Source: Roseibium sp. TrichSKD4
GTDB taxonomy: Bacteria; Pseudomonadota; Alphaproteobacteria; Rhizobiales; Stappiaceae
Assembly: GCF_000148725.1 (NCBI RefSeq)
Contig: NZ_GL476300.1
Span: 142,813-184,236 of the forward strand
Reading direction: 5' to 3'
DNA length: 41,424 nt
Below are positions 15,868 through 24,630 of this stretch, one piece after another. The translations under genes and the position numbers were made by a program. Numbering within the stretch: position 1 is the stretch's first letter; every line of letters begins with the position of its first letter. Under the pieces are notes generated by a model, which saw only the letters and a list, made by a program, of their open reading frames with translations, had not been told where the DNA came from and ran no database searches.

Positions 15868-17202
15868 TTAGCTGCGCGGCAAACCGTCCTGAAACAGAAC
15901 CGCCTCGCCTTGAGAAGGCATGGTTAGCTCCTCGTCCCACATGATCTGGTTGCCACGCACGATTGTTCCAACGGCCCAACCTGTGACGGTTTTGCCATCA
16001 TAAGGCGTCCAACCACATTTGGAAGCAATCCAGTCATTTGTGATGGTCTTGGTCTTCTTCATGTCGACCACTGTGAAGTCAGCGTCATAACCGACGGCAA
16101 TCCGTCCCTTGCGCGCTGTCTGGAACAAACGCGCCGGGCCAGCGCTGGTCATGTCGACAAAGCGGGCAAGCGACAGTTTTCCGGCATTGACGTGATCCAA
16201 CATGATCGGAACAAGTGTTTGAACGCCGGTCATGCCAGAGGGCGACTTTGGATAGGGTTGTTGCTTTTCTTCCAGCAAATGCGGTGCGTGGTCAGACCCC
16301 AGAATATCCAGAATTCCTTGGTCCAGACCGTACCAGAGCCGCTCACCATGATGTGCAGCGCGAACCGGAGGGTTCATTTGAACAAGCGTGCCAAGACGCT
16401 CATAAGCTTCATCGGTCAAGGTCAGGTGATGAGGGGTCACCTCAATGGAGGCAACGTCCTTGTGATCAACCAGATAATCAACTTCTTCAGCCGTTGAAAG
16501 GTGAAGAATGTGGATCTTGGCTCCAACGTCGCGAGCAATAGAAACAAGCCGCTTGGTACACTTCAGAGCTGCTTCCTCATCACGCCAAACCGGATGGGAC
16601 CGGGGATCATTTTCAACGCGAAGATCGGCACGCTCTCTCAGGCGGAATTCGTCTTCTGAGTGAAAGGCCGCACGACGGCGGGTAACAGACAGGATATCGC
16701 GCACGCCCTGATCATCTTCCACCAAGAGATCACCGGTGGACGAGCCCATGAAGACCTTGATGCCAGCAGCTGCCGGCAGGCGTTCTAACTCGGGAATATC
16801 CTTCACATTCTCGCGCGTCCCGCCAACCCAGAAGGCAAAATCGCAATGCATGCGGTGATGCGCGCGCGACACCTTGTCTGCCAGTGTTTCGGCAGTGGTC
16901 GTCAGCGGATTGGTGTTCGGCATTTCAAAAACGCTGGTCACACCACCCATAACTGCAGCGCGAGAGCCGCTTTCAAGGTCTTCCTTGTGATCAATACCCG
17001 GCTCGCGGAAATGCACCTGACTGTCGATCACACCCGGCAGAACATGCAGTCCGGTGCAGTCGATTACCTTGCCAGCCTGAGAGGCGTCGAACTGACCGAG
17101 GGCAACGATCCGGCCATCCCGTACAGCCACATCGCGTTGTCCTTCACCGTCCTGGTTGACGACCGTGCCGCCTTTGAGGATGAGATCGTAGGTTTGTGCC
17201 AT
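15868..17202 (-). CDS. pyrC: Dihydroorotase-like amidohydrolase
   Basis: Dihydroorotases cyclise carbamoyl-aspartate in pyrimidine synthesis. The 444-residue TIM-barrel protein shows GLHVLPGVIDSQVHFREPG, FEMPNTNP, GIKVFMGSSTGDL (the lysine), AAFHSEDE, IHILHLSTAEE, VTPHHLTLTDEAY, LGSDHAPHLLEEK and the cap-strand TVVDMKKTKTI. The usual metal motif is HxH in DxHVHxREPG; here it is QVH, so the first His is Gln. From memory the same change occurs in rhizobial homologues annotated as dihydroorotase. It is not next to pyrB, so a related hydantoinase- or allantoinase-like role is possible. GGAG precedes ATG 17202. Divergent from the ygfZ-like gene. Confidence 0.8.
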   Translation of the reverse strand: MAQTYDLILKGGTVVNQDGEGQRDVAVRDGRIVALGQFDASQAGKVIDCTGLHVLPGVIDSQVHFREPGIDHKEDLESGSRAAVMGGVTSVFEMPNTNPLTTTAETLADKVSRAHHRMHCDFAFWVGGTRENVKDIPELERLPAAAGIKVFMGSSTGDLLVEDDQGVRDILSVTRRRAAFHSEDEFRLRERADLRVENDPRSHPVWRDEEAALKCTKRLVSIARDVGAKIHILHLSTAEEVDYLVDHKDVASIEVTPHHLTLTDEAYERLGTLVQMNPPVRAAHHGERLWYGLDQGILDILGSDHAPHLLEEKQQPYPKSPSGMTGVQTLVPIMLDHVNAGKLSLARFVDMTSAGPARLFQTARKGRIAVGYDADFTVVDMKKTKTITNDWIASKCGWTPYDGKTVTGWAVGTIVRGNQIMWDEELTMPSQGEAVLFQDGLPRS

Positions 17203-17354
17203 TGCGTGTCTCCGCCTTCTCGTGAGGTTCTGCGCGGCTTATACGCGGGCAAGTTCGACAGGGCCAGTAAAACCGGAGGCCAAGACGCTTGCCCTGAGGT
17301 TTTTCAAGCCTTATGTGCCATGGAACCGTCCTAGTTGCAGAAATGGAAAGACCC

Positions 17355-18251
17355 ATGCCCGGAGCCACCTTTGCACACCTGACTGAACGGAGCGTTGTTC
17401 GCGTCTCAGGCGAGGATGTTCATCACTTCCTGCAAAACCTGATTACCGCAGATATGGACAAGATTGATGCGGCGGGCAGCGGGTTTGGGGCACTGTTGAC
17501 CCCGCAAGGCAAAATCCTGTTCGACTTCCTCATTTTCGCGCAAAATGGCACGTACCTGTTGGACACGCCGAGCCAAACAGGTGCTGATTTCATCAAACGC
17601 CTGACGTTTTATCGTCTTCGCGCGAAAGTCGCCATTGAAGACATCTCCGAAACTCATTCAGTGTTTGCGGTTTGGGGGGAAGCCAAGATTGACTGTGAAC
17701 CCGCCGCCTGTTGGCTGGATCCGAGAGTGGCAGTGCTCGGCCAGCGCCTTTATGGCAAGGCCGACGATATTAAAGCCAGCCTTGAAAGTGCAGGCGCTAC
17801 GGAGGCAGGGCACACAGCCTATGCGGCCCACCGCATTTCCCTCGGCGTTCCGGAAAGCCTGACTGATTTTGACTATTCCAGCATCTTTCCGCATGACGCT
17901 GATATGGACGCGCTCAACGGCGTATCTTTTTCCAAGGGGTGCTATGTCGGACAAGAGGTCGTCTCGCGCGTCCACCACCGGGGAACGGCCCGCAAACGCT
18001 TCATTCAGGTCACGAGCGACAATGCACTTCCTGATGCGGGAACAGACATCGTATCCGGCGACATCAGCGTGGGGCAACTGACCAGCAGCACCCAGCTGGA
18101 AGACGGAACATCAAAGGGCATTGCTCTTACCCGCCTCGACAAAGTGGTGGCCAACCGGTCTGATGAAACACCCTTTTCCTGTGGCGGTGTTGCGGTTGAC
18201 CTTGCCATTCCGGATTGGGCCTCTTTTACTTGGCCCGATTCTGACACCTGA
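17355..18251 (+). CDS. ygfZ: YgfZ/GcvT-like folate-binding protein
   Basis: YgfZ proteins bind tetrahydrofolate and help repair or assemble certain iron-sulfur enzymes. The protein (298 residues from ATG 17355) starts TFAHLTERSVVRVSGEDVHH, a typical opening. It has LLTPQGKILFDF near residue 50 and the family signature KGCYVGQE at 194-201, with the essential Cys196. Later comes a GcvT-like C-terminal barrel (GIALTRLDKV). Several in-frame starts exist (17313, 17343, 17355); GGAAAG just upstream and family alignment favour 17355. It heads a same-strand run with the HD hydrolase (24-base gap), the tyrosine phosphatase and the NadQ-like gene. Confidence 0.9.
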   Translation: MPGATFAHLTERSVVRVSGEDVHHFLQNLITADMDKIDAAGSGFGALLTPQGKILFDFLIFAQNGTYLLDTPSQTGADFIKRLTFYRLRAKVAIEDISETHSVFAVWGEAKIDCEPAACWLDPRVAVLGQRLYGKADDIKASLESAGATEAGHTAYAAHRISLGVPESLTDFDYSSIFPHDADMDALNGVSFSKGCYVGQEVVSRVHHRGTARKRFIQVTSDNALPDAGTDIVSGDISVGQLTSSTQLEDGTSKGIALTRLDKVVANRSDETPFSCGGVAVDLAIPDWASFTWPDSDT

Positions 18252-18275
18252 CTTTCCAACATAACGCCGGACCCA

Positions 18276-18929
18276 ATGCCGACTTCTTCGAAAGAACAAA
18301 CCCCGCGCGCCTGGCAACGGATGCTCTCAGGTCGCCGTCTGGACCTTCTGGACCCATCCCCGCTGGATGTGGAGATTTCCGACATCGCCCATGGGCTCGC
18401 GCGGGTCGCTCGCTGGAACGGCCAGACAATGGGCGACAATGCCTTTTCAGTTGCCGAGCATTCATTGATCGTGGAAGACATTGCCCGGCGGTTGAAGCCT
18501 GATCTTTCTCCTGCCTGGCAATTGGCCGTCCTGCTGCATGATGCGCCGGAATATGTGATCGGAGACATGATTTCGCCCTTCAAGGCAGTGATGGGCGGAG
18601 CATACAAAGCGGTTGAAAGCCGCCTGCAAGGTGCCATTCACCTGCGCTTTGGGCTGCCTGCCGAAATCCCGCAGACGGTCAAAAAATTGGCCAAGCGGGC
18701 CGACACGATCTGTGCCTTTTTCGAAGCCGTGGAGTTGGCCGGGTTTGATGATGCGGAAGCAGGACGGATCTTTGGCCGACCACGCGGATTTCAGCCAAAC
18801 CCAAATGGTGAGTTCAGGCTCGGGCTCAATCCCTTGCCGGTTCGCGAGGCGCAAGATCGTTTTCTGGCTAGGTTCGCGGAAATCGAAAAGCTGCGTGAAG
18901 CTGGGCATAAGACACGGCCTGCCAGCTGA
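18276..18929 (+). CDS. HD-domain phosphohydrolase (YfbR-like, COG1896)
   Basis: This 217-residue protein carries the metal-binding residues of the HD superfamily: His62 in FSVAEHSL and the His88-Asp89 pair in VLLHDAPEY, with the following GDMISPFK. Members similar to YfbR hydrolyse deoxynucleoside 5'-monophosphates, and that activity is the likely but unproven one here. The opening TPRAWQRMLSGRRLDLLDPS is characteristic of the alphaproteobacterial subgroup. Cytosolic. It starts 24 bases after the ygfZ-like stop and probably belongs to the same transcript. The C-terminal tail is Lys/Arg-rich. Confidence 0.88.
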   Translation: MPTSSKEQTPRAWQRMLSGRRLDLLDPSPLDVEISDIAHGLARVARWNGQTMGDNAFSVAEHSLIVEDIARRLKPDLSPAWQLAVLLHDAPEYVIGDMISPFKAVMGGAYKAVESRLQGAIHLRFGLPAEIPQTVKKLAKRADTICAFFEAVELAGFDDAEAGRIFGRPRGFQPNPNGEFRLGLNPLPVREAQDRFLARFAEIEKLREAGHKTRPAS

Positions 18930-18992
18930 TAACGGGTGACGCGCGCTCATAGCCCGGTTACGATTCGCAAAACTCCAAATCAGCGGCTGTCG

Positions 18993-19499
18993 ATGCTCTA
19001 CGTTTGCTCTCTCTCAAAACTCTCCGAAACCGTTCACAAGACCGGCGCAACCCATCTGGTCACCTTGATCAATACGGAGATGGAGGTTCCAACCCCGGAC
19101 GGGATTGAGGCCGATAAGCACTTATTTTTGGGTTTCAACGACATCGCAGCGCCTGTTGAAGGCCTGACGCCGCCAACAGAAGGACATGTTGTCGAACTGA
19201 TCCGTTTTGTTGAAGCCTGGGATCAGAAAACACCCCTGATCATTCATTGCTGGGCCGGTATTAGCCGGTCGACGGCAGGAGCCTTCATCTCAACCTGTGC
19301 GTTGAACCCGCAAAAAGATGAATTTGAAATCGCGGCCCTTTTGCGTCAACAAGCCCCGTCTGCAACCCCCAATACACGGTTGGTTACACTCGCCGACAAG
19401 GTGCTCAAACGCGATGGCCGCATGATCGATGCAGTTCGGACCATCGGGCGCGGAGCAAATGCTTATGAAGGCGTGCCCTTCAATATGCCACTGGATTGA
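18993..19499 (+). CDS. Tyrosine/dual-specificity phosphatase family protein
   Basis: The active-site loop HCWAGISRS (Cys86, Arg92) fits the cysteine-phosphatase consensus HCx5R[S/T]. A possible general-acid Asp lies in GFNDIAAP near residue 50. Length 168 residues from ATG 18993, which gives the family-like start MLYVCSLSKLSETV; an in-frame GTG at 18936 would add 19 unlikely residues. The substrate is unknown. Such small phosphatases next to HD hydrolases are common in Rhizobiales as far as I recall. It is in the ygfZ-HD-phosphatase-NadQ run, 63 bases after the HD gene and 36 before the regulator. Confidence 0.85.
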   Translation: MLYVCSLSKLSETVHKTGATHLVTLINTEMEVPTPDGIEADKHLFLGFNDIAAPVEGLTPPTEGHVVELIRFVEAWDQKTPLIIHCWAGISRSTAGAFISTCALNPQKDEFEIAALLRQQAPSATPNTRLVTLADKVLKRDGRMIDAVRTIGRGANAYEGVPFNMPLD

Positions 19500-19535
19500 T
19501 CACCCTAGAAAACGCAGGAGCTGCGGGTCACGGAT

Positions 19536-20534
19536 ATGGACAGTTCGGCAACACTACAGATCGGTTTGAATGCCGTTATCGTTTCCGTCGGACACGATAT
19601 GCCGCAGATTGTTCAGGTCGCGGACCCTCAAGGCGAAGGCGCAGATAGCCTACCCTTTGGGTTGTTTGATCCCCTTCGGCACAGAACCTTTGAAATCGGC
19701 TTGCGTTCGTGGGTGGAAGAACAAACGGCGCTGCGACTGGGCTATGTCGAACAGCTCTACACCTTTGGCGACCGGGGACGGCACCGGGTCCGCGGCGATG
19801 CTGAACCGCATATCGTTTCCGTTGGGTATTTGGCTCTCAGTCGACAGACACCCGGCTCAGAAGATGTACTTGCCCAATATCATTCAAAGTGGCGGTCTTG
19901 GTACGATTATTTCCCCTGGGAAGACTGGCGCAAAGGTCGTCCGGAGATTGTCGATCGAGACATCCTGCCTGCCCTAGGAGCTTGGGCGAAAGAACCTCCT
20001 CCCGAAGGCACGCCACCCCGTGCCCTTGGCCGTGAAGAACGCATCGCTCTAGCGTTTGGCACTGCGACCGCCCCCAACTGGGACGAAGAACGCGCCCTTG
20101 AACGATACGAGCTTCTTTATGAAGCCGGACTACTATCAGAAGCCCTTCAGGACGGACGCCCCGCCGCACTGACTCGAACAGACTTGCCCACCCTCGGTCG
20201 GCCAATGAAATATGACCACCGGAGAATCCTGGCCACTGCGCTTTCACGTTTGCGGGCGAAACTGAAATACCGTCCCGTGGTTTTTGAGATGATGGCAGAC
20301 ACTTTCACTTTGACGGAACTTCAGCGGTGCGTAGAAGCCATTTCCGGTCATCATCTGCATAAACAAAACTTTCGACGCCTTGTTGAAAATGCGGAACTGG
20401 TTGAACCGACCGGCGCAACATCCACCGCCACAGGCGGACGTCCGGCAGCCCTGTTTCGATTTAAGCGTGCTCTGTTGAGCGAAAGACCAGCTCCAGGTTT
20501 ACGAGTAGGTAGCCGGCAACCTGGTTATTCTTAA
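19536..20534 (+). CDS. nadQ: NadQ-like (COG4111/NrtR-related) regulator of NAD synthesis
   Basis: The 332-residue protein joins a degenerate NUDIX-like N-terminal domain (residues about 5-170, e.g. LRSWVEEQTALRLGYVEQLY, TFGDRGRH) to a C-terminal winged helix (about 245-315: VVFEMMADTFTLTELQRCVE, HLHKQNFRRLVENAELVEPT, GGRPAALFRF). That architecture is shared by NrtR and COG4111 proteins. In alphaproteobacteria the COG4111 protein NadQ represses NAD synthesis genes. The NUDIX box lacks the full catalytic pattern, so it is probably a ligand sensor. The nadABC operon lies 6.9 kb downstream with a palindrome at its promoter. Last gene of the ygfZ run. The family call is strong; the exact name depends on recall of NadQ work. 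Confidence 0.82.
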   Translation: MDSSATLQIGLNAVIVSVGHDMPQIVQVADPQGEGADSLPFGLFDPLRHRTFEIGLRSWVEEQTALRLGYVEQLYTFGDRGRHRVRGDAEPHIVSVGYLALSRQTPGSEDVLAQYHSKWRSWYDYFPWEDWRKGRPEIVDRDILPALGAWAKEPPPEGTPPRALGREERIALAFGTATAPNWDEERALERYELLYEAGLLSEALQDGRPAALTRTDLPTLGRPMKYDHRRILATALSRLRAKLKYRPVVFEMMADTFTLTELQRCVEAISGHHLHKQNFRRLVENAELVEPTGATSTATGGRPAALFRFKRALLSERPAPGLRVGSRQPGYS

Positions 20535-20709
20535 CCATATCGCGTTTTTACTTTTGTCAAAATTTGCATTTTTTTGCGCTTTTCAAGCTTATTAACTAAC
20601 TTTCAAGGTTAAAGAGCCACAGTTAACTCAGCAAACACCTTTTACTTGGTGTTAACCATGTTTTTTCTGCCCGAATTCGGGCTTGCGTGACGAGTTGGAG
20701 TGGCTGCGT

Positions 20710-21933
20710 ATGTTTGGCCAAAAACAGAGCCGGAAACGGCATACCTCTTCGCCAGATTCAACCCGTCCTGCCCCGCGATCTGTTCGCTGGAAACGCATCA
20801 AGCGGACGCTGGCCTGTAGTCCGGTGGCTTTTGCACTCTTGACCACCGCGACCCAGAATCAGGACATCATTGATTTGCTGTCCTCTCAAAAGGCGGAAGC
20901 GCCGCGTTGGGCCCTTGCACTGGAGCCAGCCACCTTCACGGTATCTATCCCGGCGCGCTATCCGATGCAGGCAAATACGGCCTCTTCTCCAAAAGATGAA
21001 ATGCAATTGACGGTCACATCCGCAGTTTCGGACATGAAACCAGCGAATGTTGAAGGCTTGGGCGAAATCGTCAAATCGAGCCTGCCCGTCGATCTACCTG
21101 AGAAAACGCGGGTGAACCGTTCCTCGAAAGGTGATCGCTTTATCTCCATGGCACCGGATCGCAAAATGGTCGACCGCGCTGCCGGGAACGTCTACGCCAT
21201 GCGCAGCCTTCTTTCCAATGACAAGAAGAAAGAAGAGATGCCAAGGGTTGCCTTCGTCAAACCTGAGCCATTCACTCAATCTGATGAGGAAAAGGCAAAT
21301 GGCGGTGCCGGCCCTCTGGACCTGCAGAAGGTCATGATGGCCCGCAATGCGGCAGCTGCAAGTTTTTCCCTGATCTCGGCCTATGCACCAGACAGTGTTC
21401 AGGACACCAAGGAACCTTTTGACGCCCTGTTTGGCGCGCCAAAATACGAGCAGGAACTGCCACCACCAGAAGACCCCGACAACCCTCATTGGTGGGCTCA
21501 GAAGCCGCTGCCTTTGTCAGCCGGGTCTGCTCGCGAACAAAAGTGCCTTGCGGAAGCGATCTATTTTGAGGCCCGTGGTGAGAGCGTCGAAGGACAGGTC
21601 GCAGTTGCTCAGGTTGTCCTCAATCGGGTGAAGAACCCGGCCTATCCTGATTCAATCTGCGGCGTGGTCTACCAGAACCAGCACAAGCGCAATCGCTGCC
21701 AGTTCTCTTATGCCTGCGATGGCATCAAGGATCGAATCAGCAGCCCAAAAGCTTGGGAACTTGCCAAGAAATTGGCCCGCGAAGTCTCAGATGGAAAACG
21801 CTTTTTGAAGATGGTCGACGCCTCGACGCACTACCACGCGACTTATGTGAACCCGCGTTGGGCGAAATCAATGGTCAAGCGTGGTCAAGTTGGCCTACAT
21901 ATCTTCTATAAGACGCATACTGGCGGCTGGTAA
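20710..21933 (+). CDS. SleB-type cell wall hydrolase
   Basis: Hydrolase_2 (SleB/CwlJ) proteins cleave peptidoglycan glycan strands. The C-terminal domain (about residues 270-407 of 407) has EQKCLAEAIYFEARGESVEG (catalytic Glu region), QVAVAQVVLNRVKNPAYPD, SICGVVYQN, CQFSYACDG and ATYVNPRWAKSM. The N-terminal 260 residues are low-complexity, with a basic start and a hydrophobic segment near residues 38-50 (CSPVAFALLTTAT) that may anchor it in the membrane. ATG 20710 with TTGGAG upstream is preferred over TTG 20683. The 175 bases before it are AT-rich and gene-free. This domain order is typical for alphaproteobacteria. Confidence 0.9.
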   Translation: MFGQKQSRKRHTSSPDSTRPAPRSVRWKRIKRTLACSPVAFALLTTATQNQDIIDLLSSQKAEAPRWALALEPATFTVSIPARYPMQANTASSPKDEMQLTVTSAVSDMKPANVEGLGEIVKSSLPVDLPEKTRVNRSSKGDRFISMAPDRKMVDRAAGNVYAMRSLLSNDKKKEEMPRVAFVKPEPFTQSDEEKANGGAGPLDLQKVMMARNAAAASFSLISAYAPDSVQDTKEPFDALFGAPKYEQELPPPEDPDNPHWWAQKPLPLSAGSAREQKCLAEAIYFEARGESVEGQVAVAQVVLNRVKNPAYPDSICGVVYQNQHKRNRCQFSYACDGIKDRISSPKAWELAKKLAREVSDGKRFLKMVDASTHYHATYVNPRWAKSMVKRGQVGLHIFYKTHTGGW

Positions 21934-21950
21934 TCCAGCCGCTCTGGCTT

Positions 21951-22478
21951 TCACTCGGCAGAGCGGAACACATTGGTCGCGATATAGGTGAGCAGCAGCA
22001 CAAGATGCAGCCCTATGATTGCGGCCAAATGAATTGCCGAGAGCTGCGAAAACTCCAACAGTTCACTCAAGACATGGATCGACGAGATGATAATGATCGT
22101 CGAAACAATCCTGTGCTTCATCCTTCGATAGGCCTTCTGGCCGTGGATCATCACCTGCTCGCCGCTATGCACCTTTTTCAGTCGGAAGGTGTTGTAGGTG
22201 TTTGTGGCAACCATGATGACAAGATTGGCGATGAACACCATGTCCAGGAGGTTGAGGATCAACAGGATCGTTTTCTTGCGATCCAGGAACTCAAACGACC
22301 TGATAGCCTCATAGATATCCACGAAGAAGGTGAAGAGAAACAAGGTCATCGCGATCGATAGACCGATAAGGATCGGGATCTGAGCAAAACGCGCGAACCC
22401 CGCAGCAAGGTCTGGCCCATCGACCTCCAACCCGAACGTCGCCTCAGTCGCACTTTTTCCGTCGTGCCCGTCCGCCAT
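21951..22478 (-). CDS. YqhA-like (UPF0114) inner-membrane protein
   Basis: A 175-residue membrane protein with four predicted hydrophobic segments: IPILIGLSIAMTLFLFTFFV, ILLILNLLDMVFIANLVIMV, IVSTIIIISSIHVLSELLEF and AAIIGLHLVLLLTYIATNV. The motif LLDMVFIANLVIMV followed by a basic loop (RLKKVHSGEQ) resembles the YqhA/UPF0114 family, whose function is unknown. An upstream in-frame start at 22514 exists, but AGAGG five bases before ATG 22478 favours the shorter form. It converges with the SleB gene, 17 bases apart. Confidence 0.7.
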   Translation of the reverse strand: MADGHDGKSATEATFGLEVDGPDLAAGFARFAQIPILIGLSIAMTLFLFTFFVDIYEAIRSFEFLDRKKTILLILNLLDMVFIANLVIMVATNTYNTFRLKKVHSGEQVMIHGQKAYRRMKHRIVSTIIIISSIHVLSELLEFSQLSAIHLAAIIGLHLVLLLTYIATNVFRSAE

Positions 22479-22672
22479 GTCGCCTCTCGTGACTGTTTTG
22501 TCCTGCCGGGTCAAATTTCCCGCAAACCAAACATCACAAGTTATTCAATGGGGCATTGATTGGGCGCAAACGCCGTTCAAGGAATAGACCACTTTTAGCC
22601 ACGCCGTCAGGTTGACAGCGCGCGCCAGCAGCTAAATACGCAGGTGGAAATCGGTTACAGACTATTCGGGAA

Positions 22673-23584
22673 TTAAGCAGAACGGAGTTCTAGCTTCTTG
22701 GGTCCAGTGCCTACTTCGCGGCCAATACAGACACGGTTGCGGCCCGATTTCTTTGCCTCGTAAAGCGCTTCGTCTGCACTGCCATAGAGTTCATCAACAT
22801 TGAAAGACACGCCAGATGGCTTGAAGGCAAGGCCAATACTCACAGTGAAGCGGATGGTTTTCCCCTGAAATTCAAGGGATCCAGCCTCGATACAAGCGCG
22901 GAAGCTCTCTGCGGCCCGCTTGCCGACGCTTTCTGTCGTATCATGAAGATAGATGGCGAATTCCTCGCCGCCCAATCGGCTCACAATCCCTACGTTCTGA
23001 TCGAGCAGCAGTTTTGCCGATTCCACCAACGCCATGTCGCCAGCCTGGTGTCCGTAGGTATCGTTGACACTTTTGAAGTGGTCAATATCAAGAATGAGCA
23101 GGCACGCCTCACCATCTTGAGGGAGCTTCTTCACTTCCTCGAAAAAACAGCGCCGGTTGTAAAGCTTGGTCAGTGGGTCTCTTGTCGCATAGAAGCGGAG
23201 CTCCTGCTGAGCTGACAACATCTTCTGAGCAGAGCGGATTTTTGCATAAAGCTCTTCGGGAACAGTCGGCTTCCGAATGAAGTCGTCCGCGCCGCAGTCC
23301 AGCGCTTCAATCGCCTTGGACATTTCCTTGCTTGAAGACATGGCGATGATGTAGAGCGCTCGCGACCCTCCAGCCAACAGCCGAGACTGCCAGACAAGAT
23401 CGAGCCCGTGCATGCCGTCAGTTTCGAAACTTGTGAGTAGAATTACCGGGCTAGTTTCGGTCTGCAAAAACTCCAACGCATCATCTGCGCTCGAAAAGTA
23501 TTTCGCAGTGTAGTTGCGCTCCTTCAGAACCTTCTGAAGAATTTTTCGCCCTATAGCACTCGATTCAACTACAATAATCTTCAT
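22673..23584 (-). CDS. Diguanylate cyclase with a degenerate receiver domain
   Basis: The 303-residue protein makes cyclic di-GMP. Residues 1-120 are receiver-like (MKIIVVESSAIGRKIL... IRKPTVPEEL), but the phosphoacceptor position after VILL is Thr51-Ser52 instead of Asp, and only one acidic residue remains in the pocket (VES). Lys105 of the KP motif is kept. Phosphorylation is therefore unlikely. The GGDEF domain (about 130-290) looks active: DPLTKLYNRRCFF, LDIDHFKSVNDTYGHQAGD and RLGGEEFAIY at 203-212. No RxxD inhibitory site lies upstream of GGEEF. Soluble, no membrane segment. Single gene between the YqhA-like gene and nadC. Confidence 0.9.
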   Translation of the reverse strand: MKIIVVESSAIGRKILQKVLKERNYTAKYFSSADDALEFLQTETSPVILLTSFETDGMHGLDLVWQSRLLAGGSRALYIIAMSSSKEMSKAIEALDCGADDFIRKPTVPEELYAKIRSAQKMLSAQQELRFYATRDPLTKLYNRRCFFEEVKKLPQDGEACLLILDIDHFKSVNDTYGHQAGDMALVESAKLLLDQNVGIVSRLGGEEFAIYLHDTTESVGKRAAESFRACIEAGSLEFQGKTIRFTVSIGLAFKPSGVSFNVDELYGSADEALYEAKKSGRNRVCIGREVGTGPKKLELRSA

Positions 23585-23746
23585 CTGCCGTTCACACTGC
23601 TCAGAAATCTAATTCTGCCTCAACGTAAATCGAATTAATGAACAAATGCTTCAACCACTGCGTGTTTTTTGAATAACCGTATCTAAACCAGAGGTATACG
23701 TATTGGCACGTAGCGCTTGAAAACTCACCCGTTTACCGACGAGATT

Positions 23747-24607
23747 TCACTGCATTTCGATATCAAGACCGAGATCTAGAATGGGAGCAGAATGGGTGAT
23801 CCAGCCGGTGGAAATCAAGTCAACACCAGCCTCGGCAACCGCTCGAACAGTATCCAATTCGATGCCACCAGATGCTTCCAGCAAGACTTGCCCAGCGGCC
23901 ATTTCGACAGCCTTTGCCAGTTCAGCCGGGTTCATATTGTCCAACATGACCACATCCGGTCGTTCCGGCAAAGCTTCCGCCAGTTGGTCCAGAGTGTCGA
24001 CCTCAAGCTCAATCTTCACAAGATGACCGGCAAAGGCCTTTGCCGCCCGCACAGCAGGTACAACACCACCCGCCACTGCTACGTGGTTGTCTTTGATAAG
24101 GATCGCGTCATCCAGGCCAAACCGGTGGTTCATGCCCCCACCGCAGCGAACAGCGTATTTCTCGAACGCACGCAATCCCGGAGTGGTTTTGCGCGTACAC
24201 ACAATATGAGCTCTCGTGTGCGCAATTGCCTCAGCGAAGTGAGATGTGGCTGTCGCAATGCCGGAGAGATGGCACGCATAGTTCAGCGCAACACGTTCCG
24301 CAGACAAGATGGACCGGGCGGGGCCGGAAATCCGGGCAATTTTGGTGCCCCGCTCCAATTTGCCCCCATCTGACGCAAGCGGCTCAAACACCAGCTCAGA
24401 ATCTGTTTGACGAAAAGCACTTTCTGCCAGCTCAATGCCGGCCAGCACACCGACCTTGCGAGAAACCAGAAAAGCTTCCGCTTTCGCATTTGCCGGCAGA
24501 GTTGCCTGACTGGTGATATCGCCAGCGCGCCCCCAGTCCTCCAGTAGAGCATCTCTAACTTTCTCGTCGATCATCAGACGCGGTAAACTGGGCAAATTGC
24601 CGGACAT
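23747..24607 (-). CDS. nadC: Nicotinate-nucleotide pyrophosphorylase (quinolinate phosphoribosyltransferase)
   Basis: NadC converts quinolinate and PRPP to nicotinate mononucleotide, the third step of de novo NAD synthesis. The 286 residues show [20 protein letters not shown], the conserved [12 protein letters not shown] helix, [48 protein letters not shown] and [10 protein letters not shown], covering the PRPP and quinolinate sites. GGAGAAAG precedes ATG 24607. It is the last gene of nadA-nadB-nadC, 23 bases after nadB. Length is normal. Confidence 0.96.
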   Translation of the reverse strand: MSGNLPSLPRLMIDEKVRDALLEDWGRAGDITSQATLPANAKAEAFLVSRKVGVLAGIELAESAFRQTDSELVFEPLASDGGKLERGTKIARISGPARSILSAERVALNYACHLSGIATATSHFAEAIAHTRAHIVCTRKTTPGLRAFEKYAVRCGGGMNHRFGLDDAILIKDNHVAVAGGVVPAVRAAKAFAGHLVKIELEVDTLDQLAEALPERPDVVMLDNMNPAELAKAVEMAAGQVLLEASGGIELDTVRAVAEAGVDLISTGWITHSAPILDLGLDIEMQ

Positions 24608-24630
24608 TTTCTTTCTCCGATCAGATGATC

